DNA of 37,544 nt from Pseudobdellovibrionaceae bacterium (lineage in GTDB: Bacteria > Bdellovibrionota > Bdellovibrionia > Bdellovibrionales > JAMPXM01): the NCBI GenBank assembly GCA_021463345.1, contig JAJTYM010000035.1, positions 1 through 37,544 of the forward strand. The letters are read 5' to 3'. Positions 7,596-15,342 of this stretch are shown here, in pieces (position 1 is the first letter of the stretch; every line of letters starts with the position of its first letter). A program made the translations under genes and the position numbers. A model generated the notes under the pieces. That model did no database searches, was not told the DNA's origin, and saw only the letters and a program-made list of their open reading frames with translations.

Positions 7596-8105
7596 TCATT
7601 TGAAGGGGTCGTCGATGTTCTTCGAGGCGATGAGGTCGGCGATATGGGGGGAGAAAAATCTCCGGAACTGCTTTATCCTTTCGGCGTTCTCGAGACGTTC
7701 TCGCTCATGGGCTCTCTCCTCGCGCCGCCGACGCGCCTCTTGGAGTTCGCGCGCGACCGCCGGAGCGAGCCGTGTCAGGTTGCCTTTGAGGACGTAGTCT
7801 TGCGCGCCGGCCCTCATCGCTTGGACGGCTCGCTCCTCGCCGACGGTTCCCGAGACGAGGATGAAAGGGAGATCGAGGTTGGTTTCCCGCACGATTGAAA
7901 GGGCGGCCAGGCCCGTGAAACTGGGCATCGAGTAATCGGAGAGGATGATGTGCCAGGGCTTTCGCGCGAGCGCGTCCTTCAGGGCGTCGCTCGTGTAAAC
8001 GCGTTCATGGTGGATGTCGTAACCGCCGTTCCTCAGCGCCCGCAGGATGAGTTCCGCGTCCGCTTGCGAATCCTCGATCATAAGCAGAAGAAGCTTGGCG
8101 CTCAT
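7596..8105 (-). CDS. Response-regulator receiver, N-terminal part of an interrupted receiver-cyclase
   Basis: This encodes a 169-aa receiver starting MSAKLLLLMIEDSQADAELI, with acidic residues E11/D12, phospho-acceptor D57 in IILSDYSMPSF, the Ser of LVSGTVGEE and the conserved Lys of DYVLKGNL. After the receiver comes a charged helix (LQEARRRREERAHERERLEN) and the pre-cyclase linker FFSPHIADLIASKNIDDPFK, then TGA. The open frame extends much further upstream but that sequence is not protein-like. The ATG at 8105 has a ribosome-binding site (AGGTGGAG). With the cyclase behind it and a histidine kinase downstream, this was evidently a phosphorylation-controlled cyclic-nucleotide enzyme. As it stands only a stand-alone receiver is made unless the TGA is read through. 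Confidence 0.88.
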   Translation of the reverse strand: MSAKLLLLMIEDSQADAELILRALRNGGYDIHHERVYTSDALKDALARKPWHIILSDYSMPSFTGLAALSIVRETNLDLPFILVSGTVGEERAVQAMRAGAQDYVLKGNLTRLAPAVARELQEARRRREERAHERERLENAERIKQFRRFFSPHIADLIASKNIDDPFK

Positions 8106-8305
8106 CAACTCCACCTGTTCAAATATCCGTGATTGGAATGAAGTCGGGATTCGTAATTGATTTTGTCCCCGAAAAATCTGGTCGTCACCCGTTTCAGTGG
8201 CGAGTCGGCGGCGAATTAAACCTAAGGCCAGTGGGTCGCCGGGCGGATCCCCGCGTAAATTCATTTTTACTGTGGTCGGCGGGGGCCGCCCGGCTCGGGC
8301 CCAGG

Positions 8306-9553
8306 CTAGAAGCGGTCCGCGCGGAACGGTTCGGGATCGACGTCGGTTTTGCGTCCGAGCGCGATGTCCGCGACCATTTTGCCGGAACCCGGCGCCGACT
8401 GCAGGCCGAGCATCTGGTGCCCCGTCGCCAGGATCAGGTTCGGGTAACGGGCGACGCGGCCGATGATGGGCACGCCGTCCGGCGTGCACGGGCGCAGGCC
8501 GCGCCAGATCTCGTGGTACGAAACGGCCTCGGGCACGTTCATGAATTCGCGCGCGCCGCGCACGATCGCTTCCACGCGGCGGGTGGTGAAAGTCTCATCC
8601 TGGTTCACGAGTTCGAGGGTTCCCGCGAGCCGGAGAGTCCCGGAACGGGGGGTGACGGCGACCTTTTTCTCGATGAGCATCATTGGGCGCAGCGGATTGG
8701 GTGACAGCGGGTCGGTGATGATCGCGTAGCCCTTGCCGCCGAGCACGGGCACGCGCAGCCCGAGCGTCTGCGCGACCCGCGGCGACCAGGAGCCCGTCGC
8801 GAGCACGAACTGGTCGGCGGTGAAAACGCCGCGAGTGGTGCGAGCGGAGGCGATGCCACGCGGGGCCAATTGGAAATCGATGACTTCGGCCTTGGGGATG
8901 ATCCGCGCGCCGAATTTCTGGGCCTCGTGAGCGAGCGTTTGCGTGACTTGCAGGGGCTCCGCGTGCGCCTCCTCGTTGAAGAAAACGCCCCCGCGAACGC
9001 GCTTCGTGAGCGAAGGCTCGAACGCGCGCGCCTCCTCTTCGCCCATGATGCGGCCGGGGATCCCGTGCGCGGCAACGAGATCCATTTCGGCCTTCGCGTA
9101 TCCGAACCCGTCTTCGGACTGCGCGACCATGAAAAGGCCTTTTTGCTCGAAGGAGAAAGGCTTGTCGGTCGTGCGAGCGAGTTCTTTGTAAAGCTCGAGG
9201 CTTTGCTTGGAGATCGCGGTCAGCGCGTCGACGGACGTCAGCATCCGCTTCCGGTTCATCGAAAGCAGGAAGCGCAGCAACCAGCGGAAGAGCGTCACGC
9301 TGAACTCGGGCTTGATGTAGAGCGGGCTTTCCGGATCCGTCAACCAGCCGATGGATTTGATGAGCATGCCCGGCATGGGCAGGGGCATCGCGAAACACGG
9401 CGTGATCCATCCCGCGTTCCCGTAGGAGCATCCATATCCCGGGTCGGACTTGTCGATCACGACCACGCGCGCGCCGGCGCGGCTGAGCTCGTACGCGCTG
9501 GCGAGTCCGATCACCCCGCCGCCGACGATAAGGACGTCAGCTTTGGCGGGCAT
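8306..9553 (-). CDS. dadA: D-amino-acid dehydrogenase / FAD-dependent oxidoreductase (DadA-like)
   Basis: This 415-aa flavoprotein of the DAO/DadA family oxidises D-amino acids to 2-oxo acids, passing electrons to the respiratory chain in classical DadA. The N-terminus has the FAD-binding dinucleotide motif (VLIVGGGVIGLASAYELS) ending in an acidic residue (VVVIDKSDPG), followed by the DadA-typical CSYGNAGWITPCFAMPLPMPG. The C-terminus has EIWRGLRPCTPDGVPIIG and the second nucleotide region NLILATGHQMLGL. Length is close to E. coli DadA. It stands alone on the minus strand; no alanine racemase lies next to it. The exact substrate is uncertain because glycine oxidase-like and hydroxyproline-type relatives share the fold, but the N-terminal signature favours DadA. 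Confidence 0.85.
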   Translation of the reverse strand: MPAKADVLIVGGGVIGLASAYELSRAGARVVVIDKSDPGYGCSYGNAGWITPCFAMPLPMPGMLIKSIGWLTDPESPLYIKPEFSVTLFRWLLRFLLSMNRKRMLTSVDALTAISKQSLELYKELARTTDKPFSFEQKGLFMVAQSEDGFGYAKAEMDLVAAHGIPGRIMGEEEARAFEPSLTKRVRGGVFFNEEAHAEPLQVTQTLAHEAQKFGARIIPKAEVIDFQLAPRGIASARTTRGVFTADQFVLATGSWSPRVAQTLGLRVPVLGGKGYAIITDPLSPNPLRPMMLIEKKVAVTPRSGTLRLAGTLELVNQDETFTTRRVEAIVRGAREFMNVPEAVSYHEIWRGLRPCTPDGVPIIGRVARYPNLILATGHQMLGLQSAPGSGKMVADIALGRKTDVDPEPFRADRF

Positions 9554-9934
9554 GGAGACGCTCGGTCATGGGAGTTCCTCGTTGTGAGTCCTTCCATTTC
9601 ACGCAAGAACTCCCTGAGGAGCAAGGTATAATCCAAAAGGCCGGGAAAGATCGGTGGGTCGGCCGAACCGACGTTCGTTCGAGCGTCGATTCGAGGAAAA
9701 CCGACGGATGGCGCCGAAATCAAACCATAGCTGAGTTCCTCGCGCCCGGCGAGGCGGCGGCGGTCGGGCCGCCTCGCCGCCCAAGCAGGGTCTCGAAATA
9801 AGGCATTCCGTGACCTTGTGGGCGTTCTGCGGCTCCGCTTTAGTTCTTATGCCGTGGCCGAACGGTTCGTCCGCCGCAAGGGGGGCGGCCAGGGGTCAAG
9901 CACTCATTGACTCGATGTTTAACGTCACCTAGGA
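9554..9934. other. Intergenic region upstream of dadA and of the riboswitch
   Basis: I see no convincing gene. The stretch must hold the minus-strand promoter for the dadA-like gene and the plus-strand promoter for the riboswitch transcript, but no clear sigma-70 boxes could be assigned by eye. Short open frames here are in GC-skewed shadow frames without ribosome-binding sites. Confidence 0.4.
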
Positions 9935-10050
9935 TTTACGTGTTTGGAAAGAGCTTGGCGCAAGCTGAAGTCCGGTGCGAATCCGGCGCTGTCCCGCAAC
10001 GGTATGAGAGTCGTCTCTCGAGCCCGATCGCCCGCCAAGGCTGACATAAC
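9935..10050 (+). promoter_or_regulatory. Cobalamin (B12) riboswitch aptamer
   Basis: The core of a cobalamin aptamer is visible. The stretch GAAGTCCGGTGCGAATCCGG (9968-9987), followed by CGCTGTCCCGCAACGGT, matches the conserved GGUGC-AAUCC-GCUG-CCCGCAAC block. The B12 box is at about 10020-10036 (GAGCCCGATCGCCCGCC, compare AGYCAGGAGACCUGCC). TTTGG upstream and CCAA downstream can close the aptamer. It precedes a thioesterase gene and metE in the same direction. When B12 is present, expression of the cobalamin-independent methionine synthase would be shut down, a well-established use of this riboswitch class. Outer limits are approximate. Confidence 0.87.
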
Positions 10051-10062
10051 ATAAAGGTGTTT

Positions 10063-10125
10063 TCTCTTCGGATTTAAGAGATGACCGTGTTCTCGGCCCG
10101 CATTCGGCGCTTTTCAAAGGCGCCG
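10063..10125 (+). promoter_or_regulatory. Probable riboswitch expression platform (two hairpins)
   Basis: Downstream of the aptamer, TCTCTT (10063-10068) pairs with AAGAGA (10076-10081). A stronger hairpin follows at 10105-10125: CGGCGC pairs with GCGCCG, with TTT/AAG extending the stem inward. No run of U follows, so this is not a standard intrinsic terminator. Control could act by Rho, by alternative pairing or at the level of translation. The role is inferred from position. Confidence 0.45.
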
Positions 10126-10207
10126 CCTCTGCGCTCAGGGTTTCCCGTTCACAGCTTTCATCTCCGATCGAAGAACGCCGTGTTGGGTTTTTCGAGGGGA
10201 GAAGGGC

Positions 10208-10720
10208 ATGGTCTCGAATTCACGAAGTGATTTGAGCGGGCCGTTGGGCGGCTCGGGCGCGTCGCGTTCCGTCCGAATGGTGGAAGTGGTTTTTCCGAAC
10301 ACGACGAACCACTATGGCACGATGTTCGGCGGGAAAGTCGTCGACCTCATGGATCGCGCGGCCTTCATCGTCGCTTCAAAATTTTCAAATCAAAACATGG
10401 TCACGGCCAGCGTCGAGCACATCGACTTCTACGCTCCGATCAAAAGCGGGAGCTTGGTCGAATTGAACGCCGACGTCGTTTACACGGGCCGCACGTCCGT
10501 CACGGTCAAGGTCGACCTGTTCGTTGAGCGCCCTGTCTCGAGAACCCGCGCTCACGCGAGCTCTGGTTACTTCACGATGGTCTCCGTCGACGAAAGCGGC
10601 CGACCGATGCGCGTTCCGAGCTTGAACCCCGAATCCGAAGAGCAGAAGAAGGAATGGGCCGTCGCGAAAGGCCTCGTCGCGGCGCGGGCCGAAAGAAAAC
10701 AGGTTCGGGACGAAAAATAG
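10208..10720 (+). CDS. Acyl-CoA thioesterase, hotdog fold (YciA/ACOT-like)
   Basis: This 170-aa single-hotdog thioesterase should hydrolyse acyl-CoA to the free acid and CoA in the cytoplasm. The active-site helix is clear: NHYGTMFGGKVVDLMDRAAF, with the catalytic-type Asp in LMDRAA, followed by MVTASVEHIDFYAPIKSGSL and VYTGRTSVTVKVDLFVE, as in the YciA/BACH group. The first 20 residues are Ser/Gly-rich and probably disordered. The ATG follows a good ribosome-binding site (GGGGAGAAGG). It is the first gene after the cobalamin riboswitch and ends 16 bases before metE, so it is very likely B12-repressed with metE. One explanation is release of acyl-CoAs such as propionyl- or methylmalonyl-CoA that accumulate without B12; that is inference. 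Confidence 0.87.
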   Translation: MVSNSRSDLSGPLGGSGASRSVRMVEVVFPNTTNHYGTMFGGKVVDLMDRAAFIVASKFSNQNMVTASVEHIDFYAPIKSGSLVELNADVVYTGRTSVTVKVDLFVERPVSRTRAHASSGYFTMVSVDESGRPMRVPSLNPESEEQKKEWAVAKGLVAARAERKQVRDEK

Positions 10721-10736
10721 ATGAAAGGGATCTCGT

Positions 10737-13046
10737 ATGACTCTTCAGGCAAGCAATCTTGGGTTTCCGAGGATCGGCGCGCAAAGAGAGCTGAAGAAAG
10801 CTTTGGAAGCTTATTGGAGCGGTGAAACTTCCGAGCGCGAGCTCCAGAGCGTCGGGTCTCGGATTCGAGCGAAGAACTGGGCGACGCAAAGGGATGCGGG
10901 GATCGATTTCGTCCCATCCAACGATTTCTCGCTCTACGACCACGTTCTCGATATGGCCGTCATGGTCGGCGCGATCCCCGGGCGGTTCCAGTCGATAACC
11001 GATCCGCTCAAGCGGTACTTCGCGATGGCGCGCGGGCACCAGGACGCGAGCGCCAAGGTCGACATCACGGCTTTGGAGATGACCAAGTGGTTCGATACGA
11101 ACTACCACTACATGGTCCCCGAACTGGAGGCCGACCAAGAGTTCGAACTGGACTCGGGGAAAATCCTCGGTGAAATCCGTGAGGCCCGGGCTCTCGGGAT
11201 CGAAACCCGGCCCGTCGTCATCGGACCGGTCTCGTTTCTCCTTTTGTCGAAACTGGCGGACAGCCGATTTCCTTTCGCTTCGACGATCGGACTGCTCGAC
11301 AAACTGCTTCCGGTTTATGAGAAATTGTTCGCGGCGCTTTCCGAGCAGGGCGTCGAATGGGTTCAGCTCGACGAGCCTTGTCTCGCGCTCGATTTGGGGG
11401 CGCAGTCGGTATCGGCGTTCCAAAAGAGTTTCGCCGCGATCAAAAATTGGCGGAAGAGGCCAAAGGTGTTCCTCGCGACCTACTTCGGGCCTCTCAAGGA
11501 GAATCTCGCTCTCGCCGTCGAGTCCGGCTGCGACGCCCTTCATGTCGACGTCACGCGCGCGCATCTCGAGCTGCCTGATGTCCTGGCGGCGCTTCCGCAA
11601 AACGCATCGATCTCGCTCGGGGTGATTGACGGCCGGAACATTTGGAGAACCGATCTCGACGCGGCGTTTGGGATGGTCCAAAGCGCCGTGAGCGCAGTTG
11701 GCCCCGACCGAGTGTTGCTCGCCCCATCCTGCTCCTTTCTCCATGTTCCGGTCGACGCCCAAAACGAGAAGAAGCTCGATCCTGAAATCAAAAACTGGAT
11801 CGCGTTCGCCGTTCAGAAGTTGTCCGAACTCAAGGCGCTCGCGCTGACGGCGCTGGAGCCGTCCCCCCGAGGGGCGCTGATCGAAGCGAACCGCGCGGCC
11901 CTCGCGAGTCGCGCGGCTTCGCCCGGCCTCAACAACCCGCGGGTCAGAGAGCGTTGTTCGGGGCTGACGCCCGAAATGCATTCCCGCGGGGCGGGTTTCG
12001 AACAGCGGGCGAAGCTCCAGGGGGAAAGGCTGGGGCTTCCGCTTTTCCCGACGACGACGATCGGCTCTTTCCCTCAGACCGACGCCGTCAGGGGGGCTCG
12101 CGCCGATTGGCGCAAAGGTTTGATCGATGACTCCGGCTACGACGAATTCCTCAAAGAGGAAACCCGTCTCTGCATCGCCAAGCAAGAGGAACTCGGGATC
12201 GACGTCCTCGTGCACGGCGAGTTCGAGCGGAACGACATGGTCGAGTATTTCGGCGAAAAACTCTCCGGCTTCGCCTTCACTTCGAATGGATGGGTCCAAA
12301 GTTACGGCTCGCGGTACGTGAAGCCGCCGATCATTTACGGCGACGTCGAGAGGCCGCGGCCGATGACCGTCGAATGGTCGCGTTACGCCCAGTCGCTCAC
12401 GAAGAAACCGGTCAAAGGAATGTTGACGGGGCCTGTGACGATCCTTCAGTGGTCCTTCGTCCGCGACGATCAAAGCAGGAGCGACACCTGCGTGCAAATC
12501 GCCTTCGCCTTGAGGGACGAGGTCTGCGACCTCGAGAAAGCGGGGCTTCCCGTCATTCAGGTCGACGAGCCCGCCATTCGCGAGGGCCTTCCCCTGCGTC
12601 ACGCCGAGTGGGAGAACTACCTGCGTTGGGCGGTGGGTTGCTTCCGGCTCGCGACAAGCGGCGTGCGCCCGGAGACTCAGATCCACACCCACATGTGCTA
12701 CTCCGAGTTCGGCGACATCCTGCAAGCCGTCGCTGACATGGATTCCGACGTCCTCTCGATCGAGACCTCGCGTTCGCGCATGGAGCTGCTCGAAGACTTC
12801 TCGGCCTTCCGTTACCCGAACGAGATCGGACCCGGGGTCTATGACATCCATTCGCCGCGCATCCCCACCAAAGACGAAATCGTGGCCCTTCTCGAGCGGG
12901 CCCGTTCTGTCGTGCCTGAGCGGCGGCTCTGGGTGAACCCCGACTGCGGCTTGAAAACCAGAAGTTGGAGGGACGTCGAGCCTGCGCTGAGGAACATGGT
13001 TGAAGCGGCGAAGTCGCTTCGGGCCCAGTCAGTTCCCGAGGCCTGA
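10737..13046 (+). CDS. metE: Cobalamin-independent methionine synthase
   Basis: MetE (5-methyltetrahydropteroyltriglutamate-homocysteine methyltransferase) makes methionine by transferring the methyl group from 5-methyl-tetrahydrofolate directly to homocysteine without B12. The 769-aa length matches the family (753 in E. coli). The N-terminal half begins NLGFPRIGAQRELKKALEAY and includes WVQLDEPCL. The C-terminal half starts near LGLPLFPTTTIGSFPQT and holds the zinc site: His and Cys of IHTHMCYSEF, Glu of SIETSRSR and Cys of VNPDCGLKTR. VHGEFERNDMVEYFGE and GMLTGPVTILQWSFVR are family signatures. All catalytic elements are present. Control by the upstream cobalamin riboswitch implies that the organism also uses B12, probably with a MetH elsewhere. 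Confidence 0.97.
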   Translation: MTLQASNLGFPRIGAQRELKKALEAYWSGETSERELQSVGSRIRAKNWATQRDAGIDFVPSNDFSLYDHVLDMAVMVGAIPGRFQSITDPLKRYFAMARGHQDASAKVDITALEMTKWFDTNYHYMVPELEADQEFELDSGKILGEIREARALGIETRPVVIGPVSFLLLSKLADSRFPFASTIGLLDKLLPVYEKLFAALSEQGVEWVQLDEPCLALDLGAQSVSAFQKSFAAIKNWRKRPKVFLATYFGPLKENLALAVESGCDALHVDVTRAHLELPDVLAALPQNASISLGVIDGRNIWRTDLDAAFGMVQSAVSAVGPDRVLLAPSCSFLHVPVDAQNEKKLDPEIKNWIAFAVQKLSELKALALTALEPSPRGALIEANRAALASRAASPGLNNPRVRERCSGLTPEMHSRGAGFEQRAKLQGERLGLPLFPTTTIGSFPQTDAVRGARADWRKGLIDDSGYDEFLKEETRLCIAKQEELGIDVLVHGEFERNDMVEYFGEKLSGFAFTSNGWVQSYGSRYVKPPIIYGDVERPRPMTVEWSRYAQSLTKKPVKGMLTGPVTILQWSFVRDDQSRSDTCVQIAFALRDEVCDLEKAGLPVIQVDEPAIREGLPLRHAEWENYLRWAVGCFRLATSGVRPETQIHTHMCYSEFGDILQAVADMDSDVLSIETSRSRMELLEDFSAFRYPNEIGPGVYDIHSPRIPTKDEIVALLERARSVVPERRLWVNPDCGLKTRSWRDVEPALRNMVEAAKSLRAQSVPEA

Positions 13047-13120
13047 AGAAATGACCGGAGGCCGCCCCAGCTTCACCTGCTTATCGCTGCTGAGCCTGGG
13101 GAGCTCCGTCGATGGTCATA

Positions 13121-14122
13121 TCACTTTTCAGAAACTGGCCATGCGAGGGTAGGCAAATTATTTAAATATTCCAGTTGATGCTGAGTCAGCGCTTTAACGT
13201 CGCACTCAGGGTCAAGAACGACGGCTTTTCCCTCAATGTAAGAGAATAAGGCGGTAAACACTATTCTGCCAATGGCAGCGGAACCGCGGTAATATGGCAT
13301 CGCATTGAAAAAACCATACATGGCATGGCCCAACTGGTTGCGAGCTTCATCCTTATCCTTCGAAGTTAAAGCCATGCGAATGCGACGATAAACGTCGGCC
13401 ATGAGGGGATCAATCTCAGGTTTGGGAGCATTCAATGTGCTCACTAGGTAGGGGCTCTTTTGGTCGTCAGGATTAAGTCTTTGAAATTTTGTACTTGAAG
13501 ACTTTAGAATTTCGCCGGTTGAAGTCTCGTAGTGCCTATCTACAATCAGTAAATTGTAATCAAAAGCGCCAAGTTGGTTGTCTTTCTTCAGATGAACAAC
13601 AAGAGCGTCTGCAAGGTGGCTACGATCTCTGTTGAAGGCGATGTTGGGCCACCATTGGTGAGGCCAATTTGAAAACCCGCTGGGCACGGGCTCAGCCTTC
13701 TTCCCGCCGAGATCGATTGTGCTCAAGCCCATCATGTCTTCTCCTACGGCAAATCGACTCCGAGTTTGTCGTGGGCTTCCAAAATCTTCTTCGGGTTTTT
13801 CGATCCCTTCAAACTTTCGGGCAAACTCTTGGCGAGCCTTGATGCCAATTCCAAAAAGCTCGGCCTCTGTCTTCCCATTTAATATCGCATCAAAAATTTT
13901 ATGAGCTGTATCCGCGGACCATTGTGGGTATTGTCTATTTGCCGGCCGATCAGCATGGATTGTTCCGAAGGGCGACGGCGCGAAATGGCCAGGTAAGAAA
14001 GCGATTGGGTGAGAGCTGAATAGGTTGGAGCAGAGTCTGGCTCCATAAGCTAGGTCTACAGCCGTCAAAAAAATAGCCACTGTAGCAGCTCTGGTGATAA
14101 ATGCCCCGAGAGGTGGTTTCAT
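13121..14122 (-). CDS. Hypothetical exported protein, 333 aa
   Basis: I do not recognise this protein. From the ATG at 14122 it starts MKPPLGAFITRAATVAIFLT, a signal peptide or N-terminal anchor ending near AYGA. A TTG at 14155 would extend it by 11 residues. The mature part has segments such as FAPSPFGTIHADRPANRQYP, WPHQWWPNIAFNRDRSHLAD, YNLLIVDRHYETSTGEI and MYGFFNAMPYYRGSAAIGR. The last suggests a ligand-binding or catalytic surface, but no family is evident. Bases are clearly more AT-rich than in metE and the genes to the right, and it converges on metE. The composition and lack of recognisable relatives suggest a gene acquired independently of its neighbours. Confidence 0.72.
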   Translation of the reverse strand: MKPPLGAFITRAATVAIFLTAVDLAYGARLCSNLFSSHPIAFLPGHFAPSPFGTIHADRPANRQYPQWSADTAHKIFDAILNGKTEAELFGIGIKARQEFARKFEGIEKPEEDFGSPRQTRSRFAVGEDMMGLSTIDLGGKKAEPVPSGFSNWPHQWWPNIAFNRDRSHLADALVVHLKKDNQLGAFDYNLLIVDRHYETSTGEILKSSSTKFQRLNPDDQKSPYLVSTLNAPKPEIDPLMADVYRRIRMALTSKDKDEARNQLGHAMYGFFNAMPYYRGSAAIGRIVFTALFSYIEGKAVVLDPECDVKALTQHQLEYLNNLPTLAWPVSEK

Positions 14123-14333
14123 AACGAAATTATGGGAATGCAGTTCATGTGCCAAAAGCGCATCGAGTCAAGTGCCGGACGGGTCGAGATGAGAGTCATC
14201 AATGGTCGATTCCTGGATGGGATCGGCCTTAAAAATCTGATGATAAATGAAATTAATGGAATATCTCTTTGAGGGACGGTCGGCGTCGACCTGCTTTTGA
14301 AAAATAAGTGAATAACGAACGGAGGAACTGCCC

Positions 14334-14810
14334 ATGACTGAACTTATCACCTGTGTGTGGTTTGACCACGGCGAAGCGAGCAAGGCCGCGGCCTTTTATG
14401 CCGCCACGTTCCCGAACAGCGGTGTTGGCCGAGTGAATGTCGCGCCTGGGGACTTCCCTGGCGGCAAGGGGGGCAGCGAGCTCACCGTCGAGTTCACTGT
14501 GCTGGGGCGTAAATTCGTCGGCCTCAATGGCGGCCCGAACTTCAAGCCGAACGAGTCCGTGAGCTTCATGGTCGTGACTGAAAACCAAGAGGAAACGGAC
14601 CGTTACTGGAATGCGATCGTTGGCAATGGCGGCGCGGAAAGCGCGTGCGGCTGGTGCAGGGATCGTTGGGGCTTCTCTTGGCAGATCACGCCCAGATTGC
14701 TGCTCGATCTGACAACGAGTCCTGATCCTAAGAAAGCAAAGCGTGCTTTTGACGCCATGATGACGATGATGAAAATTGATGTCGCCGCCCTTGAAGCCGC
14801 CATCAGGTGA
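14334..14810 (+). CDS. VOC family protein, PhnB-like
   Basis: This 158-aa protein of the PhnB/3-demethylubiquinone-methyltransferase-like branch belongs to the vicinal oxygen chelate superfamily. Visible family features are [20 protein letters not shown] at the start, [54 protein letters not shown] and the C-terminal helix [20 protein letters not shown]. The paired beta-alpha-beta-beta-beta modules are typical for the length. The actual reaction of these proteins is usually unknown and the methyltransferase label in databases is not well founded. The ATG follows a strong GGAGGA ribosome-binding site. It appears monocistronic. Confidence 0.9.
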   Translation: MTELITCVWFDHGEASKAAAFYAATFPNSGVGRVNVAPGDFPGGKGGSELTVEFTVLGRKFVGLNGGPNFKPNESVSFMVVTENQEETDRYWNAIVGNGGAESACGWCRDRWGFSWQITPRLLLDLTTSPDPKKAKRAFDAMMTMMKIDVAALEAAIR

Positions 14811-15045
14811 CGCTGCGTGCATCGGTTGTGCAACAAGGTCCTGTCGTGAGCCACGTCGGGTTTGGTTTATCTCGTCGTTAATCGCCCAGGTTGGGGCTTC
14901 AGCGTCACGAACCGACTCTCATGGAGGCGTCCGCTGTTCCAGTTGCCGGAGCATTAATAATTTTGGTTTGGGGAGCTCGGTCTGGCGTGTGATCCCGGTC
15001 TTCGCTCAGTCGGCTCGGGCAAAAGGTTTGCTTGAAGCCGACCAT
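14811..15045. other. Intergenic, no gene seen
   Basis: The stretch between the VOC gene and the tRNA-Ala terminators has no credible coding frame. The open frames crossing it lack ribosome-binding sites and protein-like composition. No terminator with a U-run was seen directly behind the VOC gene. Confidence 0.4.
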
Positions 15046-15080
15046 CTAAAAAAATGGCCTCGGAGGAAAATTCCGAGGCC
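15046..15080 (-). terminator. Intrinsic terminator downstream of tRNA-Ala
   Basis: A 9-bp perfect stem, GGCCTCGGA with TCCGAGGCC (15056-15080), is followed on the minus strand by A and a run of seven T (complement of A7 at 15048-15054). This is a textbook Rho-independent terminator for the minus-strand tRNA transcript. Confidence 0.85.
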
Positions 15081-15094
15081 AAATCTAAATTCAC

Positions 15095-15147
15095 AAAAAA
15101 GGACCCTAAGTGCCGTTCCCGCGTATCTTTGAAGGGTTCCTTAGGGT
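15095..15147 (-). terminator. Second terminator-like hairpin close to tRNA-Ala
   Basis: ACCCTAAG (15103-15110) pairs with CTTAGGGT (15140-15147). On the minus strand the stem is followed by CC and six T (complement of A6 at 15095-15100). The loop is long (29 bases), so it is weaker than the distal terminator and could instead shape tRNA 3'-end processing. Confidence 0.5.
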
Positions 15148-15152
15148 TTTGT

Positions 15153-15228
15153 TGGTGGACCTGACAGGGATCGAACCTGCGACCTGAAACATGCCATGCT
15201 TCCGCTCTCCCAGCTGAGCTACAGGCCC
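15153..15228 (-). tRNA. tRNA-Ala(GGC), CCA encoded
   Basis: The minus strand reads as a full 76-base cloverleaf. The acceptor GGGCCTG pairs with CAGGTCC, the D arm contains AGCTCAGCTGGGAGAGC, and the anticodon arm is GAAGC, loop ATGGCAT, GTTTC, with anticodon GGC. The T arm contains GGTTCGATCCC, and CCA is encoded at the 3' end. All stems pair, with one G-T wobble in the acceptor and one in the anticodon stem. Confidence 0.96.
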
Positions 15229-15249
15229 TTACGGGTTGAAGAGTCGTTG

Positions 15250-15277
15250 AATATCGCGGGTTGGGGGGCGAAATCAA
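15250..15277 (-). promoter_or_regulatory. Possible sigma-70-type promoter of tRNA-Ala
   Basis: On the minus strand TTGATT (15277-15272) and GATATT (15255-15250) are separated by 16 bases. They lie 21 bases before the mature tRNA 5' end. Each box matches the consensus at four of six positions. The call relies on position as much as on sequence. Confidence 0.35.
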
Positions 15278-15342
15278 GGAATTTATCTATTGAAAAATCC
15301 AAAAGAATCATGGGTTAATCAAAACCACTGGGGAGCTTCACC

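Noticed and set aside
7596-7598. Selenocysteine at the TGA in the receiver-cyclase
   Set aside because: No SECIS-like hairpin was recognised behind the codon. The codon lies in a linker before the cyclase fold where relatives do not have Cys, so recoding as Sec is unlikely.
10572-12851. 759-residue open frame antisense to metE
   Set aside because: metE is unmistakable on the plus strand. The antisense translation is Arg/Asp/His-rich as expected from a GC-rich shadow frame and has no domain.
13065-13101. CCCCAG/CTGGGG pairing as a terminator of metE
   Set aside because: The stem is only 6 bp with a 25-base loop and no T-run, so I could not support a terminator call.
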